Shown one piece after another: positions 25,698-34,232 of a stretch of DNA of 64,000 nt; positions within the stretch are counted from its first letter, which is position 1, and each line of letters starts with the position of its first letter. Source of the DNA: Amycolatopsis japonica (GTDB lineage: Bacteria; Actinomycetota; Actinomycetes; Mycobacteriales; Pseudonocardiaceae); the NCBI RefSeq assembly GCF_000732925.1, contig NZ_CP008953.1, positions 6,200,001-6,264,000 on the forward strand. The letters are read 5' to 3'. The notes beneath the pieces were generated by a model, which ran no database searches, was not told where the DNA came from, and saw nothing but the letters and a program-made list of their open reading frames with translations. The translations under genes and the position numbers were made by a program.

Positions 25698-26728
25698 CCC
25701 AGTACCGGTCTCGGCACGGCCGCGGCGTACACGGGGCGCGCCCGGAAACCCAGCGTGGCCTTGAGTTCGGGCAGCCCGCGCCCGGCGGTGAGCTCCTTGA
25801 CCCCGCGCCGCGTCGCGTACCGCATGGCGTGGATGTAGGAGTCGAACAGCAGTCCCTGCCGCCCGCCTTCGTCCACCGGCAGGGTGCCCCAATGCTGTTT
25901 CGCCGGGCTGTCCGGATGATCGAGCAACGTGTTCACCGCGAGCAGCCTGCCGTCCGCGCCGGTGTAGGTCAGCGTGTGCACGTCCGGCCGCCGGAGGAAC
26001 CGGTGCAGGAACGCGGCGGAAGGCGGCGTCCTGGTGTCGAGCGGGAGCTTGCCGTGCCGGTCGCGATGCCCCTGGATGAGGGTCGCGACCTCGGCGCTGT
26101 CGAGGTCCTCCCGGCCGGCACCACCGACGACTACCACACCCGGATCGTCGGCGATCCGGCGCCGCTGCCGTCGCAGCCCGCCCCGCCGCGACTTGGGCAG
26201 CGAGGCGATCCATTCGTCTTCCGAAGCGAAACGGTTTTCCAGCACCGCCACGGAATCGACGGCCTTCACCAGCCGCCCACGGCCCTGGAGGTCCTGCGCG
26301 AAATCCTGCCCCAACGCCCGGTACAGCACTCCGAGCAGGCCGGGGCCGAACCTCCGGCGCAGGGACCGTTCGAAGTCCCGGATCAGCGGACGACGATCGG
26401 CGGCGGCGACCTCCGGCGCGAACGCGAGCCCCGGGTAGCCGCTAAGCCAGGGCTGGCACACCTCGGCCCAGAACGGGCGCAGCAACCGGTGTCCCGGTGT
26501 CGGCGCGAAGCGGTATCGCAGCCGTGGACGGCACACCAGCACCGAAAACGCCGCGAGGATCTTGGCACCGTCCGAGACGGTGGCGAGCACCGGCGGGTTC
26601 CGCGCGGTCCAGGCGTCGAGCCCCATCAGGTCGTAGTCCCACACCGGATGCAGGCGGGCGGCGCGGAAGAACTCCGGCCAGCCGACGGGAACGGGATCGG
26701 TGCGGGGATCGTGGAAACCCGTCTTCAC
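25691..26728 (-). CDS. FemAB/GNAT-like acyltransferase, paralogue 4
   Basis: A 345-residue family member: GFHDPRTDPVPVGWPEF at the N-terminus, LSGYPGLAFAPEVAAADRRP, GPGLLGVLYRALGQDF, a very basic PKSRRGGLRRQRRRI segment, and ending AAAVPRPVLGW. The conserved Glu/His-rich turn VATLIQGHRDRHGK and KATLGFRARP place it with the other three. GTG 26728 overlaps the upstream stop by four bases (GTGA), so the operon is tightly coupled. The repeated basic patch suggests binding of a phosphorylated or RNA-linked donor; that is inference. Confidence 0.72.
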   Translation of the reverse strand: MKTGFHDPRTDPVPVGWPEFFRAARLHPVWDYDLMGLDAWTARNPPVLATVSDGAKILAAFSVLVCRPRLRYRFAPTPGHRLLRPFWAEVCQPWLSGYPGLAFAPEVAAADRRPLIRDFERSLRRRFGPGLLGVLYRALGQDFAQDLQGRGRLVKAVDSVAVLENRFASEDEWIASLPKSRRGGLRRQRRRIADDPGVVVVGGAGREDLDSAEVATLIQGHRDRHGKLPLDTRTPPSAAFLHRFLRRPDVHTLTYTGADGRLLAVNTLLDHPDSPAKQHWGTLPVDEGGRQGLLFDSYIHAMRYATRRGVKELTAGRGLPELKATLGFRARPVYAAAVPRPVLGW

Positions 26729-27501
26729 GTGAGCACGACCGGCGTCCCGTGTCGCGGGCACGGCGCGATCTCACCACGGACGCCGCCTGCCGGGAGCACG
26801 TCCACGAACCGCGGGGAATCCTGGCGCAGCAGCGTGAACGCGAGTCCGCCGGTCGTCGGGCGCGCGTAGACACGCTGCCAGTCGAGGTGCCAGCGGCCGC
26901 ATTCCTCGATCGCGCCCAGATACCCCAGCGCCGGATCGTGGAGCACCCCGTACGGGCCGGTGTCCATTGTGTCCAGTTCCCGTCGCGGTACGGATTCGAC
27001 CCGGTACGCACGGTCTTCAGGCAAGGCGGCAGTGAAGACGGCCAGCTGCTTGTCGTCGCCGACCGCGAGCACGCGACGGCCGCGGCGAAGCGCGGAGGAC
27101 ACTTCCGCCAGCACGCTCGGCGCCGGGACGTCGGGATCCACCACACAGCAACGAACTCCGCGCGGCAGGTCCGACGGCGGCCGCGTCCCGTCCCCGCCGA
27201 GCACGACGACCAGCGCGTCCCCGCTCACCGAACGTGCCTTACGCAGCACGGGGCCCAGGCCCCGGCTCGGCTCGATCCGTTGCGCCCCACCGGCGAGCGG
27301 TACCAGATCGACGATCTTGTGCACCGCGTCGGCCAGTGGCGCCGCACCCGAATCCGTCCCGGTGCGACCGGGCACCAGCACGGGATCCGTTCTGCCGTCC
27401 AGAGCCCAGCGTTCCCGGTAGAACGGCACCGTCGCGAAGGCCGACCGCACCGACCGCCGATAGGCGGCCCGCCAGGCAGCATTCACCCCCACAGTCCACA
27501 T
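26725..27501 (-). CDS. CapK/PaaK-like adenylate-forming protein (reduced)
   Basis: A roughly 258-residue protein of uncertain family. The start region RSVRSAFATVPFYRERWAL closely resembles the N-terminus of phenylacetate-CoA ligase/CapK/F390-synthetase proteins (arginine-rich helix then PFYR). The end VRGEIAPCPRHGTPVVLT fits their C-terminal GE...CxxxG region. It is much shorter than usual PaaK (about 430), and I cannot find the ATP-binding P-loop, so it may be a degenerate or carrier-type relative. ATG 27501 is the best start, with no ribosome site seen. It is the first gene of the minus-strand operon, divergent from the glycosyltransferase operon. Confidence 0.5.
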   Translation of the reverse strand: MWTVGVNAAWRAAYRRSVRSAFATVPFYRERWALDGRTDPVLVPGRTGTDSGAAPLADAVHKIVDLVPLAGGAQRIEPSRGLGPVLRKARSVSGDALVVVLGGDGTRPPSDLPRGVRCCVVDPDVPAPSVLAEVSSALRRGRRVLAVGDDKQLAVFTAALPEDRAYRVESVPRRELDTMDTGPYGVLHDPALGYLGAIEECGRWHLDWQRVYARPTTGGLAFTLLRQDSPRFVDVLPAGGVRGEIAPCPRHGTPVVLT

Positions 27502-27616
27502 GGCGCGCAAGCCTGCGTCATCGCCGGCGGTTTGGGAATACCCCGCGTCGGATTCATCCGGTTTTCGCCCGACTTCCCACCTTTTCGACTGAGCTGAAAG
27601 GACGAACTTGCGGATT

Positions 27617-27626
27617 CCGCTAGCGG
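27617..27626. promoter_or_regulatory. Palindrome in the shared promoter region of the divergent locus
   Basis: A perfect 10-bp palindrome CCGCTAGCGG lies mid-way in the 271-bp gap (27502-27772) between the two divergent operons. This gap must contain both promoters. I see no other strong signal in it and no gene. Confidence 0.3.
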
Positions 27627-27772
27627 CAGCAAAGCGAGTCTGCCTATAACACGGGAACTTTCGAGCCGGCACGACCTGCCGGACGCCTGGGGCCAAGGGG
27701 ACTCATGAACCGTGAAAACACAACGCGTGACGCTACGAACACAATAGCGCACTCACCGCAGGGATTCGACAG

Positions 27773-30007
27773 ATGAACCGGTCGACCCCCGGACCGGTGG
27801 AAAGTGGACTCACCGTAGTCGTCCCGTGCTTCAACGAAGTCGACAACGTCGAGCCCTCCTACCGGGAGATCGTCGCCGAGTTGGGAAATCTCCCCCTCGA
27901 ACTGCTCTATGTGGACGATGGGAGCACGGACGGGACCCTGGACGTCATCCGGGCGCTCGCGCACACCGACCCCCGGGTGCGCTACCTGTCCTTCACCCGG
28001 AACTTCGGGTTCGAAGCGGCCTTTTCCGCCGGTTATCGGTACGCCGGGAAACCGTGGCTCCTGCACATGGACGCCGATCAACAGTTCCCGGCCTCCGAGG
28101 TCGAGAAATTGATCATGGCCGCCGAGGCGGGCAACGACGCTGTTTTCGGTGTACGCACCAATAGGCAAGATCCCTTACTAAGACGGTGGGGAACCGCCGC
28201 GTTCCATTTCGTCGGCCGCCGCGTCCTGCGCATCGAAATCCCGCCCGGCGCGACGGCGTTCCGCCTGGTGCGCACGGAGCTCGCGCGCAAGATCGTCGAT
28301 CTCCGGCTGGGCACCCCGTACTTCCTCGCCACCGTGCCGAGGCTGACCAGCCGCTACACCACCGTCCAGGTGGCACACCGGGCCCGCGAACGCGGTGAGT
28401 CCAAAGTGGGCTTCGGCTTCCTTTCCTCGCACGCCATCGAGTTGTTCGTCGGCTTCACCCGGCGGCTGACGACGATGGCCTCGACCACGGCGGTGCTGAC
28501 CGCCGGGCTCTCGGTGCTCGCCGGGATCGCGGCCGCCACCGGGCTGCTCGGGCTCACCGCCGCGTCGACGCTGACGTTCGTCATGTTCTCCGTGCTGCTG
28601 ACCGTGCTCGCGTTGTCCGTCCGCTACCTGGTCGTGGTCGGCGCGGGGCAGGCGCGGCCACGGCAGTTCTACATCAGGGAAGCCAATTTCCCGGTCGACG
28701 AGGACGACCGGCTCTACGCCTCGGCCATGGCCGAGATCCATCCTGGGGAAAGGCAAGCGGGAGTGAAGAACACCGAAGACACGGCGGCGGTACGGAGCCT
28801 GGTGATCCTGGGCGGCGCCGACGGTTCGGTCAGCACGTATCACCGGGCGCGGGAGCTCGGTTTCCGCACCATCTGCGTGGACGTCCGCGCGAGCGCGCCC
28901 GCGGTGGCGCTGGCCGACGAGTTCGTCCAGGTCAGCGTCCGCGCGCCGGAGCAGATCGCGGCGGCGCTCGAGGGACGGGACGACATCGCCGGGGTGCTCT
29001 GCCCGGCCAGCGACGTCGGGCTGCCCGCGCTCGCCTGGCTCACCCGGCACTGGAACCTGCCCGACCCGTTGCCCGAAGCCGCCGTCGCCGCGTCCGTCGA
29101 CAAGTCCGTCTTCCGCGAACTCTGCGACCGGCTGCGTCTGCCGACCTACCGCAGCGTCGGCGGGAAGCCCGGCCCGGACCTCGCGCTCGCCGCGCAGCAA
29201 CTGCGGTTCCCGACGCTGGTGAAACCGGTCGACTCCTCCGGCAGCCGCGGTGTCGTCTCCTGCGCGAGCCCCGGCGGCCTCACCACCGCGTTCTCCGACT
29301 CCCTCGCGTTCTCACCGTCCGGCAAGCTGGTCGTCGAGGAACACCTCGACGGCTCGCACTACACGATCGAAGCACTCGCGGTCGACGGCCGGATCGTGTT
29401 CCACGCGGTCACCCGGCGCACGTTGACACCGCCGCCGTTCTTCGTGACGGCGTCGCACCTGCTGCCCGCCGGACTGCCGCCGGCCCTCGACCGCGCGTTG
29501 CCGGTGATGCTGGCCGCGTTGTGCGCCGAACTCGGTTACCGCACCGGACCGCTCACCCTCGACGCCGTCCTGGGCCGGGACGGGAAGTTCTATCTCATCG
29601 AGATGGGCGCCCGGATGGGCGGGAACGGCCTGGCCGAGGCGATCGAGCACAGCACCGGCGTCGACCTGATCGCCGCGGGGATCGCCGCCGCGACCGGCGG
29701 CGAGGTCGTGCTCTCCCCGCGCGACCCGCGGCCGACGCTCATCCACATCCTCGCCTCCGACCGCGGCGGCCGGATCGTGCGCATCGAGGGCGTCGACGAG
29801 GTCCGCGCCATGCCCGCGGTGCACAACCTGGAACTGTTCGCGGAGGAGGACTCCTACGTCAAACCGTACGAGCAGGCCGGCTACAAGATGGGGTACGCCG
29901 TGCTTTCGGCGCCGACCGTGCCCGACGTGCTCGCGGCGGAGGACGAACTGCGCGGCACGCTGAAGTTCCTGCTCGACGAGCAGGGTGCGGCGGTACCGCT
30001 CCCTTGA
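27773..30007 (+). CDS. GT2 glycosyltransferase fused to an ATP-grasp ligase
   Basis: A 744-residue two-enzyme protein. Residues about 1-230 are a family-2 glycosyltransferase of the polyprenyl-phosphate sugar type (TVVVPCFNEVDNV, LLYVDDGSTDGTL, DxD in LHMDADQQFP). Two membrane helices follow at about 235-290. From about 331 there is an ATP-grasp domain: LVILGGADGSVSTYH, ATP loop TLVKPVDSSGSRGV, VEEHLDGSHYTIEAL and metal-binding FYLIEMGARMGGNGL. Such domains form amide or peptide bonds by an acyl-phosphate. The frame is open throughout, and the only internal GTG (28763) lacks a spaced ribosome site, so a real fusion is likely. It is the first gene of the operon; its end overlaps the next start by four bases. 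Confidence 0.82.
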   Translation: MNRSTPGPVESGLTVVVPCFNEVDNVEPSYREIVAELGNLPLELLYVDDGSTDGTLDVIRALAHTDPRVRYLSFTRNFGFEAAFSAGYRYAGKPWLLHMDADQQFPASEVEKLIMAAEAGNDAVFGVRTNRQDPLLRRWGTAAFHFVGRRVLRIEIPPGATAFRLVRTELARKIVDLRLGTPYFLATVPRLTSRYTTVQVAHRARERGESKVGFGFLSSHAIELFVGFTRRLTTMASTTAVLTAGLSVLAGIAAATGLLGLTAASTLTFVMFSVLLTVLALSVRYLVVVGAGQARPRQFYIREANFPVDEDDRLYASAMAEIHPGERQAGVKNTEDTAAVRSLVILGGADGSVSTYHRARELGFRTICVDVRASAPAVALADEFVQVSVRAPEQIAAALEGRDDIAGVLCPASDVGLPALAWLTRHWNLPDPLPEAAVAASVDKSVFRELCDRLRLPTYRSVGGKPGPDLALAAQQLRFPTLVKPVDSSGSRGVVSCASPGGLTTAFSDSLAFSPSGKLVVEEHLDGSHYTIEALAVDGRIVFHAVTRRTLTPPPFFVTASHLLPAGLPPALDRALPVMLAALCAELGYRTGPLTLDAVLGRDGKFYLIEMGARMGGNGLAEAIEHSTGVDLIAAGIAAATGGEVVLSPRDPRPTLIHILASDRGGRIVRIEGVDEVRAMPAVHNLELFAEEDSYVKPYEQAGYKMGYAVLSAPTVPDVLAAEDELRGTLKFLLDEQGAAVPLP

Positions 30008-31281
30008 CCGGCACTTCGCTCACCGGCGCCGGCACCGCGTCCATCGCGGCGCCGAAGCCGTCGATGGTCCTTCGCCTGCTCGCCGGGCGGGGCGTGTTCC
30101 GGCTGGCGATCCAGGCGATGGGCCTGGTGCTGGTCACCGCGTGGGGCGCGCACGACTACGGCCGGTTCGCCACCGCGCTCGGGCTGATGACGTGGCTCAA
30201 CTTCGTGCCGTCGGCGGCGGAGAAGTCGGCGTTGAAATGCCTGCCGCGCCTGCGGATGACGCGGGACGCGGTCGCGGCGCTGGCCGTCCGCGTCGCCGTC
30301 GTCCCGGTGCTGGTGGTACTGGCGGCGATGGCGGTCGCGCTGATCGTCGCGCCGGATTCGGACGCCGCGCTGTACCTGACGGCCGCGGGCTGGTCGATCT
30401 CCGGCGGCCTGTTGATGACCGTGTCGGGCCTGCATCGGTTCACTGGAAAGTCCACTTTGGACGCTCTGGCGTTCACCGCGGGCGCGCTGGTGGTCGGTGC
30501 GGTGACGACGGGGACCTGGTTCGTCCGCTGGTCGCCGTTGACGCATCTCGGCCTGTTGCTCGGCGGGATCCTGCTCATCCTCGGCGTCTCCGCGGCGCTG
30601 CTGCCGAAGAAATGGCTGCGGGTGGAGAGGGTCGACGGGCACCGGCTCCTGCCCGCCTTCGGCCGGACCACCGTGCTGCTCGGGCTGACCGAGGTGCTGG
30701 ACGTCCTCGCGACGTCGACGGTGTTCGGCGTGCTGGCGCTGGCCGGGCGGACCGTCGACAGTGGACCGTTCTACGTCGCCTTGCTGGCCAGCAGCGCGTT
30801 CTGCTCGCTGCTGTTCTATCAGCTTCGCGTGCACCAGCCGGCGATTTCGGCGCGGCTGCGCGGTGGCGGGGCGGCGGCGGGCCGGTCCCGTGCGGTCGAA
30901 CTGCTGAAACTGGTCGAACGGGGCGCGCTCGCGTTCCTCGTCCTGGTGGGGATCGCCCTCGCGATCCCGGCGGCCCGCGCGGTGCTGACCGCCGAAGACA
31001 CCGTCGGCGCGTACGTGGTCCTCGGCGTCTTCGTCCTGGTCGAAACGGTGCTGTTCGCCGTCCGGCTCTACGCGGGCTTCCTGATCGAAAACACCAACAG
31101 CAAGGTCCTCACGCTCACAGCGTCGGCCTCGATCGCCGGGCTGGTCGCCACCCCATTGGCCGCCGCCGCGCTCGTCCCGGCGATGGGACCGGTCGGCGGA
31201 TTCGCCGCCCTCGTCTTCGCCATCGGTGTCCGGGCGACCGTCCTCCGTCGGCTGCTGCGCCGCCACCACCCCGAACTCTGA
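30004..31281 (+). CDS. Flippase-like polysaccharide/lipid-linked exporter (MOP-like)
   Basis: A 425-residue membrane protein with about ten to twelve hydrophobic segments, for example AVRVAVVPVLVVLAAMAVAL and LAFLVLVGIALAIPAARAVL. Layout and the N-terminal GRGVFRLAIQAMGLVLVTAWGAHDYGRFATA resemble Wzx/MATE-like O-antigen or lipid-linked oligosaccharide flippases, in which an early AxxxGxF segment is common. It would move a lipid-linked product made by the preceding GT2 enzyme across the membrane. TTG 30004 overlaps the previous stop (TTGA); ATG 30064 is the alternative start. Substrate unknown. Confidence 0.68.
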   Translation: MTGTSLTGAGTASIAAPKPSMVLRLLAGRGVFRLAIQAMGLVLVTAWGAHDYGRFATALGLMTWLNFVPSAAEKSALKCLPRLRMTRDAVAALAVRVAVVPVLVVLAAMAVALIVAPDSDAALYLTAAGWSISGGLLMTVSGLHRFTGKSTLDALAFTAGALVVGAVTTGTWFVRWSPLTHLGLLLGGILLILGVSAALLPKKWLRVERVDGHRLLPAFGRTTVLLGLTEVLDVLATSTVFGVLALAGRTVDSGPFYVALLASSAFCSLLFYQLRVHQPAISARLRGGGAAAGRSRAVELLKLVERGALAFLVLVGIALAIPAARAVLTAEDTVGAYVVLGVFVLVETVLFAVRLYAGFLIENTNSKVLTLTASASIAGLVATPLAAAALVPAMGPVGGFAALVFAIGVRATVLRRLLRRHHPEL

Positions 31282-31302
31282 ACGTCGCACTGGAGAAGGA
31301 AC

Positions 31303-33105
31303 ATGTACGTACTGGGAATCAGCAGGGTCCACGACTCGGCGGCCGCGCTCGTGCGCGACGGCGAGATCATCGCTTTCGCCGAAGAGGAACGCTTCACCCG
31401 CAAGAAGCACGACGGGGACTTCCCCGCGGAGGCGATCAAGTTCTGCCTGGAGCGCGGCGGGATCACCCTCGCCGACGTCGACCACGTCGCCTACTACTGG
31501 CAGCGCTGGCGTGAGGGCATCCACGCGGCGAAGGTGTTCGCGAAGTACTTCCCGGCCACGCTGGAGGTGTTCCGCAACCAGAACGGCGACGAGGGCGGCT
31601 CGTCGGCGGGCATGGTGGAGACGTTCAAAACCGGTGGCGGCAAAGGGGTCGACGACTACCACGTCGGCGGCGCCGTGCTCGCGCACATCAAGCGGTCCTT
31701 CACCCTCGAACGCGACGTGAAGGAGGCCGTGGGCTGGACCGGCCCGACGAAGTTCAAGACGCATCTGGTCGACCACCACAAGGCGCACGCCGCCAGCGGC
31801 TACTTCATCTCGCCGTGGGAAGAGTCGGCGGTGCTCACCTTCGACGGCATCGGCAGCGACGGCACCGCGACCTATCTGGGGCACGGCAAGGGAAACCGGA
31901 TCATCGACATCCGGCGGATCAAGTTCCCGCATTCGCTCGGCGCGATGTACGCGGGCGTCACCGGCTATCTGGGCTTCTACCCCACCCGTGACGAAGGCAA
32001 GATCATGGGGCTGGCCCCGCTCGGCAACGACACCTACGTCGACGCGTTCAAGCAGCTGATCCACCTCGACGACGACGGCGGGTACGAGCTCGATCTGAGC
32101 TTCTTCGGGCACCACCGCACCGGCAAGCACGTGATGGCGAAGAAGTTCACCGACCTGTTCGGTCCGGCGCGGCCCAAGACCCGGGTCACCGCGGAGAACC
32201 CGGTGCCGCAGCACTACTGCGACATCGCCTACGCGCTGCAGGTCACCCTGGAAGAGGCCGGGCTGCACATCGCGCGCTGGCTGCAGCGGGAGACCGGGTC
32301 GCGGCGGCTGTCCGTCGCGGGCGGCGTCGCGCTGAACAGCGTGATGAACGGGCGGATCCTGCTGGAAACCCCGTTCGAGGACTTCTTCGCCCAGCCCGCG
32401 GCGGCCGACGACGGCTGCGCGCTCGGTTCGGCGCTGGAGGTGTCGGTCGGCAAGTACGGCAAGCCCCGTCCTCGCGACGGCTACACCTACACCGGCCCCG
32501 ACTACACCGAGGCGGAGATGGAGCTCGCGCTGCAGGACGCCGGGGTCCGCTACACCAAGGTCGACGACATCGCCGCGCACACGGCGAAGAAGATCTCCGA
32601 GGGCAAGATCATCGGCTGGGTGCAGGGCCGGATGGAATGCGGGCCGCGCGCGCTCGGCAACCGTTCGCTGGTGGCCGACCCGCGCGACCCCGACTCGAAG
32701 ACGCGGATGAACGAGAAGGTCAAGCACCGCGAGGCTTTCCGGCCGTTCGCGCCGTCGTGCCTGGCGGAACGCGCGGGCGACTGGTTCGTCAGCGACTACC
32801 CGTCGCCGGTCATGCTGCTGGTGTTCGACGTCCTGCCGGACAAACGCGACGAGGTCCCGGCCATCACGCACGTCGACGGCACGGCCCGCGTGCAGACGGT
32901 GACCGAAACGGACAACCCGTTGTACTACCGGATGATCAGCGAGTTCGAGAAGCTCACCGGCGTGCCGATGGTGGTCAACACCTCGTTCAACGACAACAAC
33001 GAACCGATCGTCGCCAGCCCGGCCGACGCGGTGGCCTGCTACCTGAAGACCGACGTCGACGCCCTCGCCCTCGGGCCGTTCTGGGCAGAGAAGGACGACC
33101 TGTGA
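31303..33105 (+). CDS. Carbamoyltransferase (NodU/CmcH/TobZ family)
   Basis: A 600-residue O-carbamoyltransferase that uses carbamoyl phosphate and ATP to carbamoylate a hydroxyl of a small molecule or sugar. The N-terminal Kae1-like half has GISRVHDSAAALV, EEERFTRKKHDG, VDHHKAHAASGYF and FDGIGSDGT. The C-terminal YrdC-like half has GWVQGRMECGPRALGNRS, RMNEKVKHREAFRPFAPS and VNTSFNDNNEPIV. All blocks expected in the family are present and length is normal. It starts after GGAGAAGGA. Being inside a sugar-transfer and export operon, it probably decorates the glycan or glycolipid. Confidence 0.92.
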   Translation: MYVLGISRVHDSAAALVRDGEIIAFAEEERFTRKKHDGDFPAEAIKFCLERGGITLADVDHVAYYWQRWREGIHAAKVFAKYFPATLEVFRNQNGDEGGSSAGMVETFKTGGGKGVDDYHVGGAVLAHIKRSFTLERDVKEAVGWTGPTKFKTHLVDHHKAHAASGYFISPWEESAVLTFDGIGSDGTATYLGHGKGNRIIDIRRIKFPHSLGAMYAGVTGYLGFYPTRDEGKIMGLAPLGNDTYVDAFKQLIHLDDDGGYELDLSFFGHHRTGKHVMAKKFTDLFGPARPKTRVTAENPVPQHYCDIAYALQVTLEEAGLHIARWLQRETGSRRLSVAGGVALNSVMNGRILLETPFEDFFAQPAAADDGCALGSALEVSVGKYGKPRPRDGYTYTGPDYTEAEMELALQDAGVRYTKVDDIAAHTAKKISEGKIIGWVQGRMECGPRALGNRSLVADPRDPDSKTRMNEKVKHREAFRPFAPSCLAERAGDWFVSDYPSPVMLLVFDVLPDKRDEVPAITHVDGTARVQTVTETDNPLYYRMISEFEKLTGVPMVVNTSFNDNNEPIVASPADAVACYLKTDVDALALGPFWAEKDDL

Positions 33106-33812
33106 CCGCCACCCTGCCCGAAACCGACGGCTGGATCCCCGCGCTCTACCGGCGGCGCAAATGGCTGTGGCTGGTGGCCGCCGTCCCGGCCGTGGTGACC
33201 GCACTGCTGATCATGGTGATCCTGCCGCCGGACCAGACACTGGACAACGTCGCGGACTGGGCGTTCAAGCTGTGCCCGTTCGTCTTCGCGGTCGTCACGG
33301 TGGCGCTCTTCCCCCGCACCAAAGGGGGTCCGGCGCTGATCGTGCTCGCGGTATTCGTCTACATGTCCTATTTGGACACCGAGCTGATCATGCGGATCCA
33401 GGCGTTCGCCAGGAACGCAGCCACCGACGAGGACGCCTTCCAGCCGGTGTACCAGTTCGAGCTGTTCATCGTGACGTTCATCGTCCTGTTCGGACTGATG
33501 GCGTACCGGCTGGGCGGCGGGCGGACGGCGAACGTGCTCAAGGCCGGTGTCGCGTCGATCCTCGTGGTGATCTCGGGCGCGAACGACCTGACGTTCTGGG
33601 CGCTCAACGACGTCTGGTCCGCCGGGACGAAACCGACCGAGCTCAAATGGGCCTCGCATATGATCGTGTTCCTCGGCGGGCCGCCGAGTGTCCCGGTCGC
33701 GGTGCTGTTCATGCTGGTGCATCTGGCGCTGGCGGCGGTCGTGGTGGCGCTGCCGGTGGGCCGATGGGTCGACCGGGCGCTGGGGCTCGCTTCCCCCTCG
33801 CGCGAGGCATAA
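33102..33812 (+). CDS. Integral membrane protein of unknown function
   Basis: A 236-residue protein with about six hydrophobic segments (LWLVAAVPAVVTALLIMVIL, FVFAVVTVALFP, ALIVLAVFVYMSYL, FIVTFIVLFGLMAY, VLFMLVHLALAAVVVAL). The loop after the third helix, LDTELIMRIQAFARNAATDED, is conspicuously polar. I recognise no family. GTG 33102 overlaps the carbamoyltransferase stop by four bases, so it belongs to that operon and probably acts with it in the membrane. Its TAA stop codon is the target-site duplication of the adjacent IS element, and the protein was not truncated by the insertion. Confidence 0.75.
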   Translation: MTATLPETDGWIPALYRRRKWLWLVAAVPAVVTALLIMVILPPDQTLDNVADWAFKLCPFVFAVVTVALFPRTKGGPALIVLAVFVYMSYLDTELIMRIQAFARNAATDEDAFQPVYQFELFIVTFIVLFGLMAYRLGGGRTANVLKAGVASILVVISGANDLTFWALNDVWSAGTKPTELKWASHMIVFLGGPPSVPVAVLFMLVHLALAAVVVALPVGRWVDRALGLASPSREA

Positions 33813-33818
33813 GGGGTC

Positions 33819-34232
33819 CTAACAGATTGAGTGGGCTTTGAGTCTGCGCCAGCAGATGATGGCGCAGCCGAGGGTGAGGAAGGCTTCGTGGATGTCGTCG
33901 CGGATCTCCCAGCGGATGCGTAGCCGCCGGAACCAGTGCAGCAGGGCGAAGGCGCCCTCGACGACCCAGCGGTGGACGCCGAGGCCGGAGCCGTGTTCCT
34001 GGCCTCGGCGGGCGATGAGAGGTGTGATTCCCGCGGCGCGGACAAGCTTGCGGTACTTGTCGTGGTCGTAGGCGCGGTCGGCGTAGAGCCGTTGTGGCCG
34101 CCGGCGGGGCCGTCCACGGCGGCCCCGCACGGCTGGGATCGCGTGGATCAGCGGCATCAGCTGGGTGACGTCGTGCCGGTTCCCGCCGGTCAGGGTGGCC
34201 GCCAAAGGAATACCGGTTCCGTCGGTGATCAC
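33819..34232 (-). CDS. IS5-family transposase, C-terminal frame
   Basis: The second part of the DDE transposase: VITDGTGIPLAATLTGGNRH, the second aspartate in RLYADRAYDH, and the glutamate in VVEGAFALLHWFRRL. It continues in frame upstream of 34232 (VGSKHHVITD) to the slippery run near 34290, so it is translated only after a -1 frameshift from the first frame. The coordinates given run from an internal GTG and understate the fused product. Active-site residues are all present, so the element may still be mobile. Confidence 0.85.
   Translation of the reverse strand: MITDGTGIPLAATLTGGNRHDVTQLMPLIHAIPAVRGRRGRPRRRPQRLYADRAYDHDKYRKLVRAAGITPLIARRGQEHGSGLGVHRWVVEGAFALLHWFRRLRIRWEIRDDIHEAFLTLGCAIICWRRLKAHSIC

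Noticed and set aside
28763-30007. Separate ATP-grasp gene starting at GTG 28763
   Set aside because: The frame is continuous with the GT2 part and the purine-rich stretch abuts the GTG without normal spacing, so I keep one fused gene; not excluded.
29881-33204. A very long minus-strand open frame (over 1,100 codons)
   Set aside because: It is antisense to the ATP-grasp, flippase and carbamoyltransferase genes, is extremely rich in Arg, His, Asp and Gly, and has no domain; it arises from GC-rich codon bias on the opposite strand.
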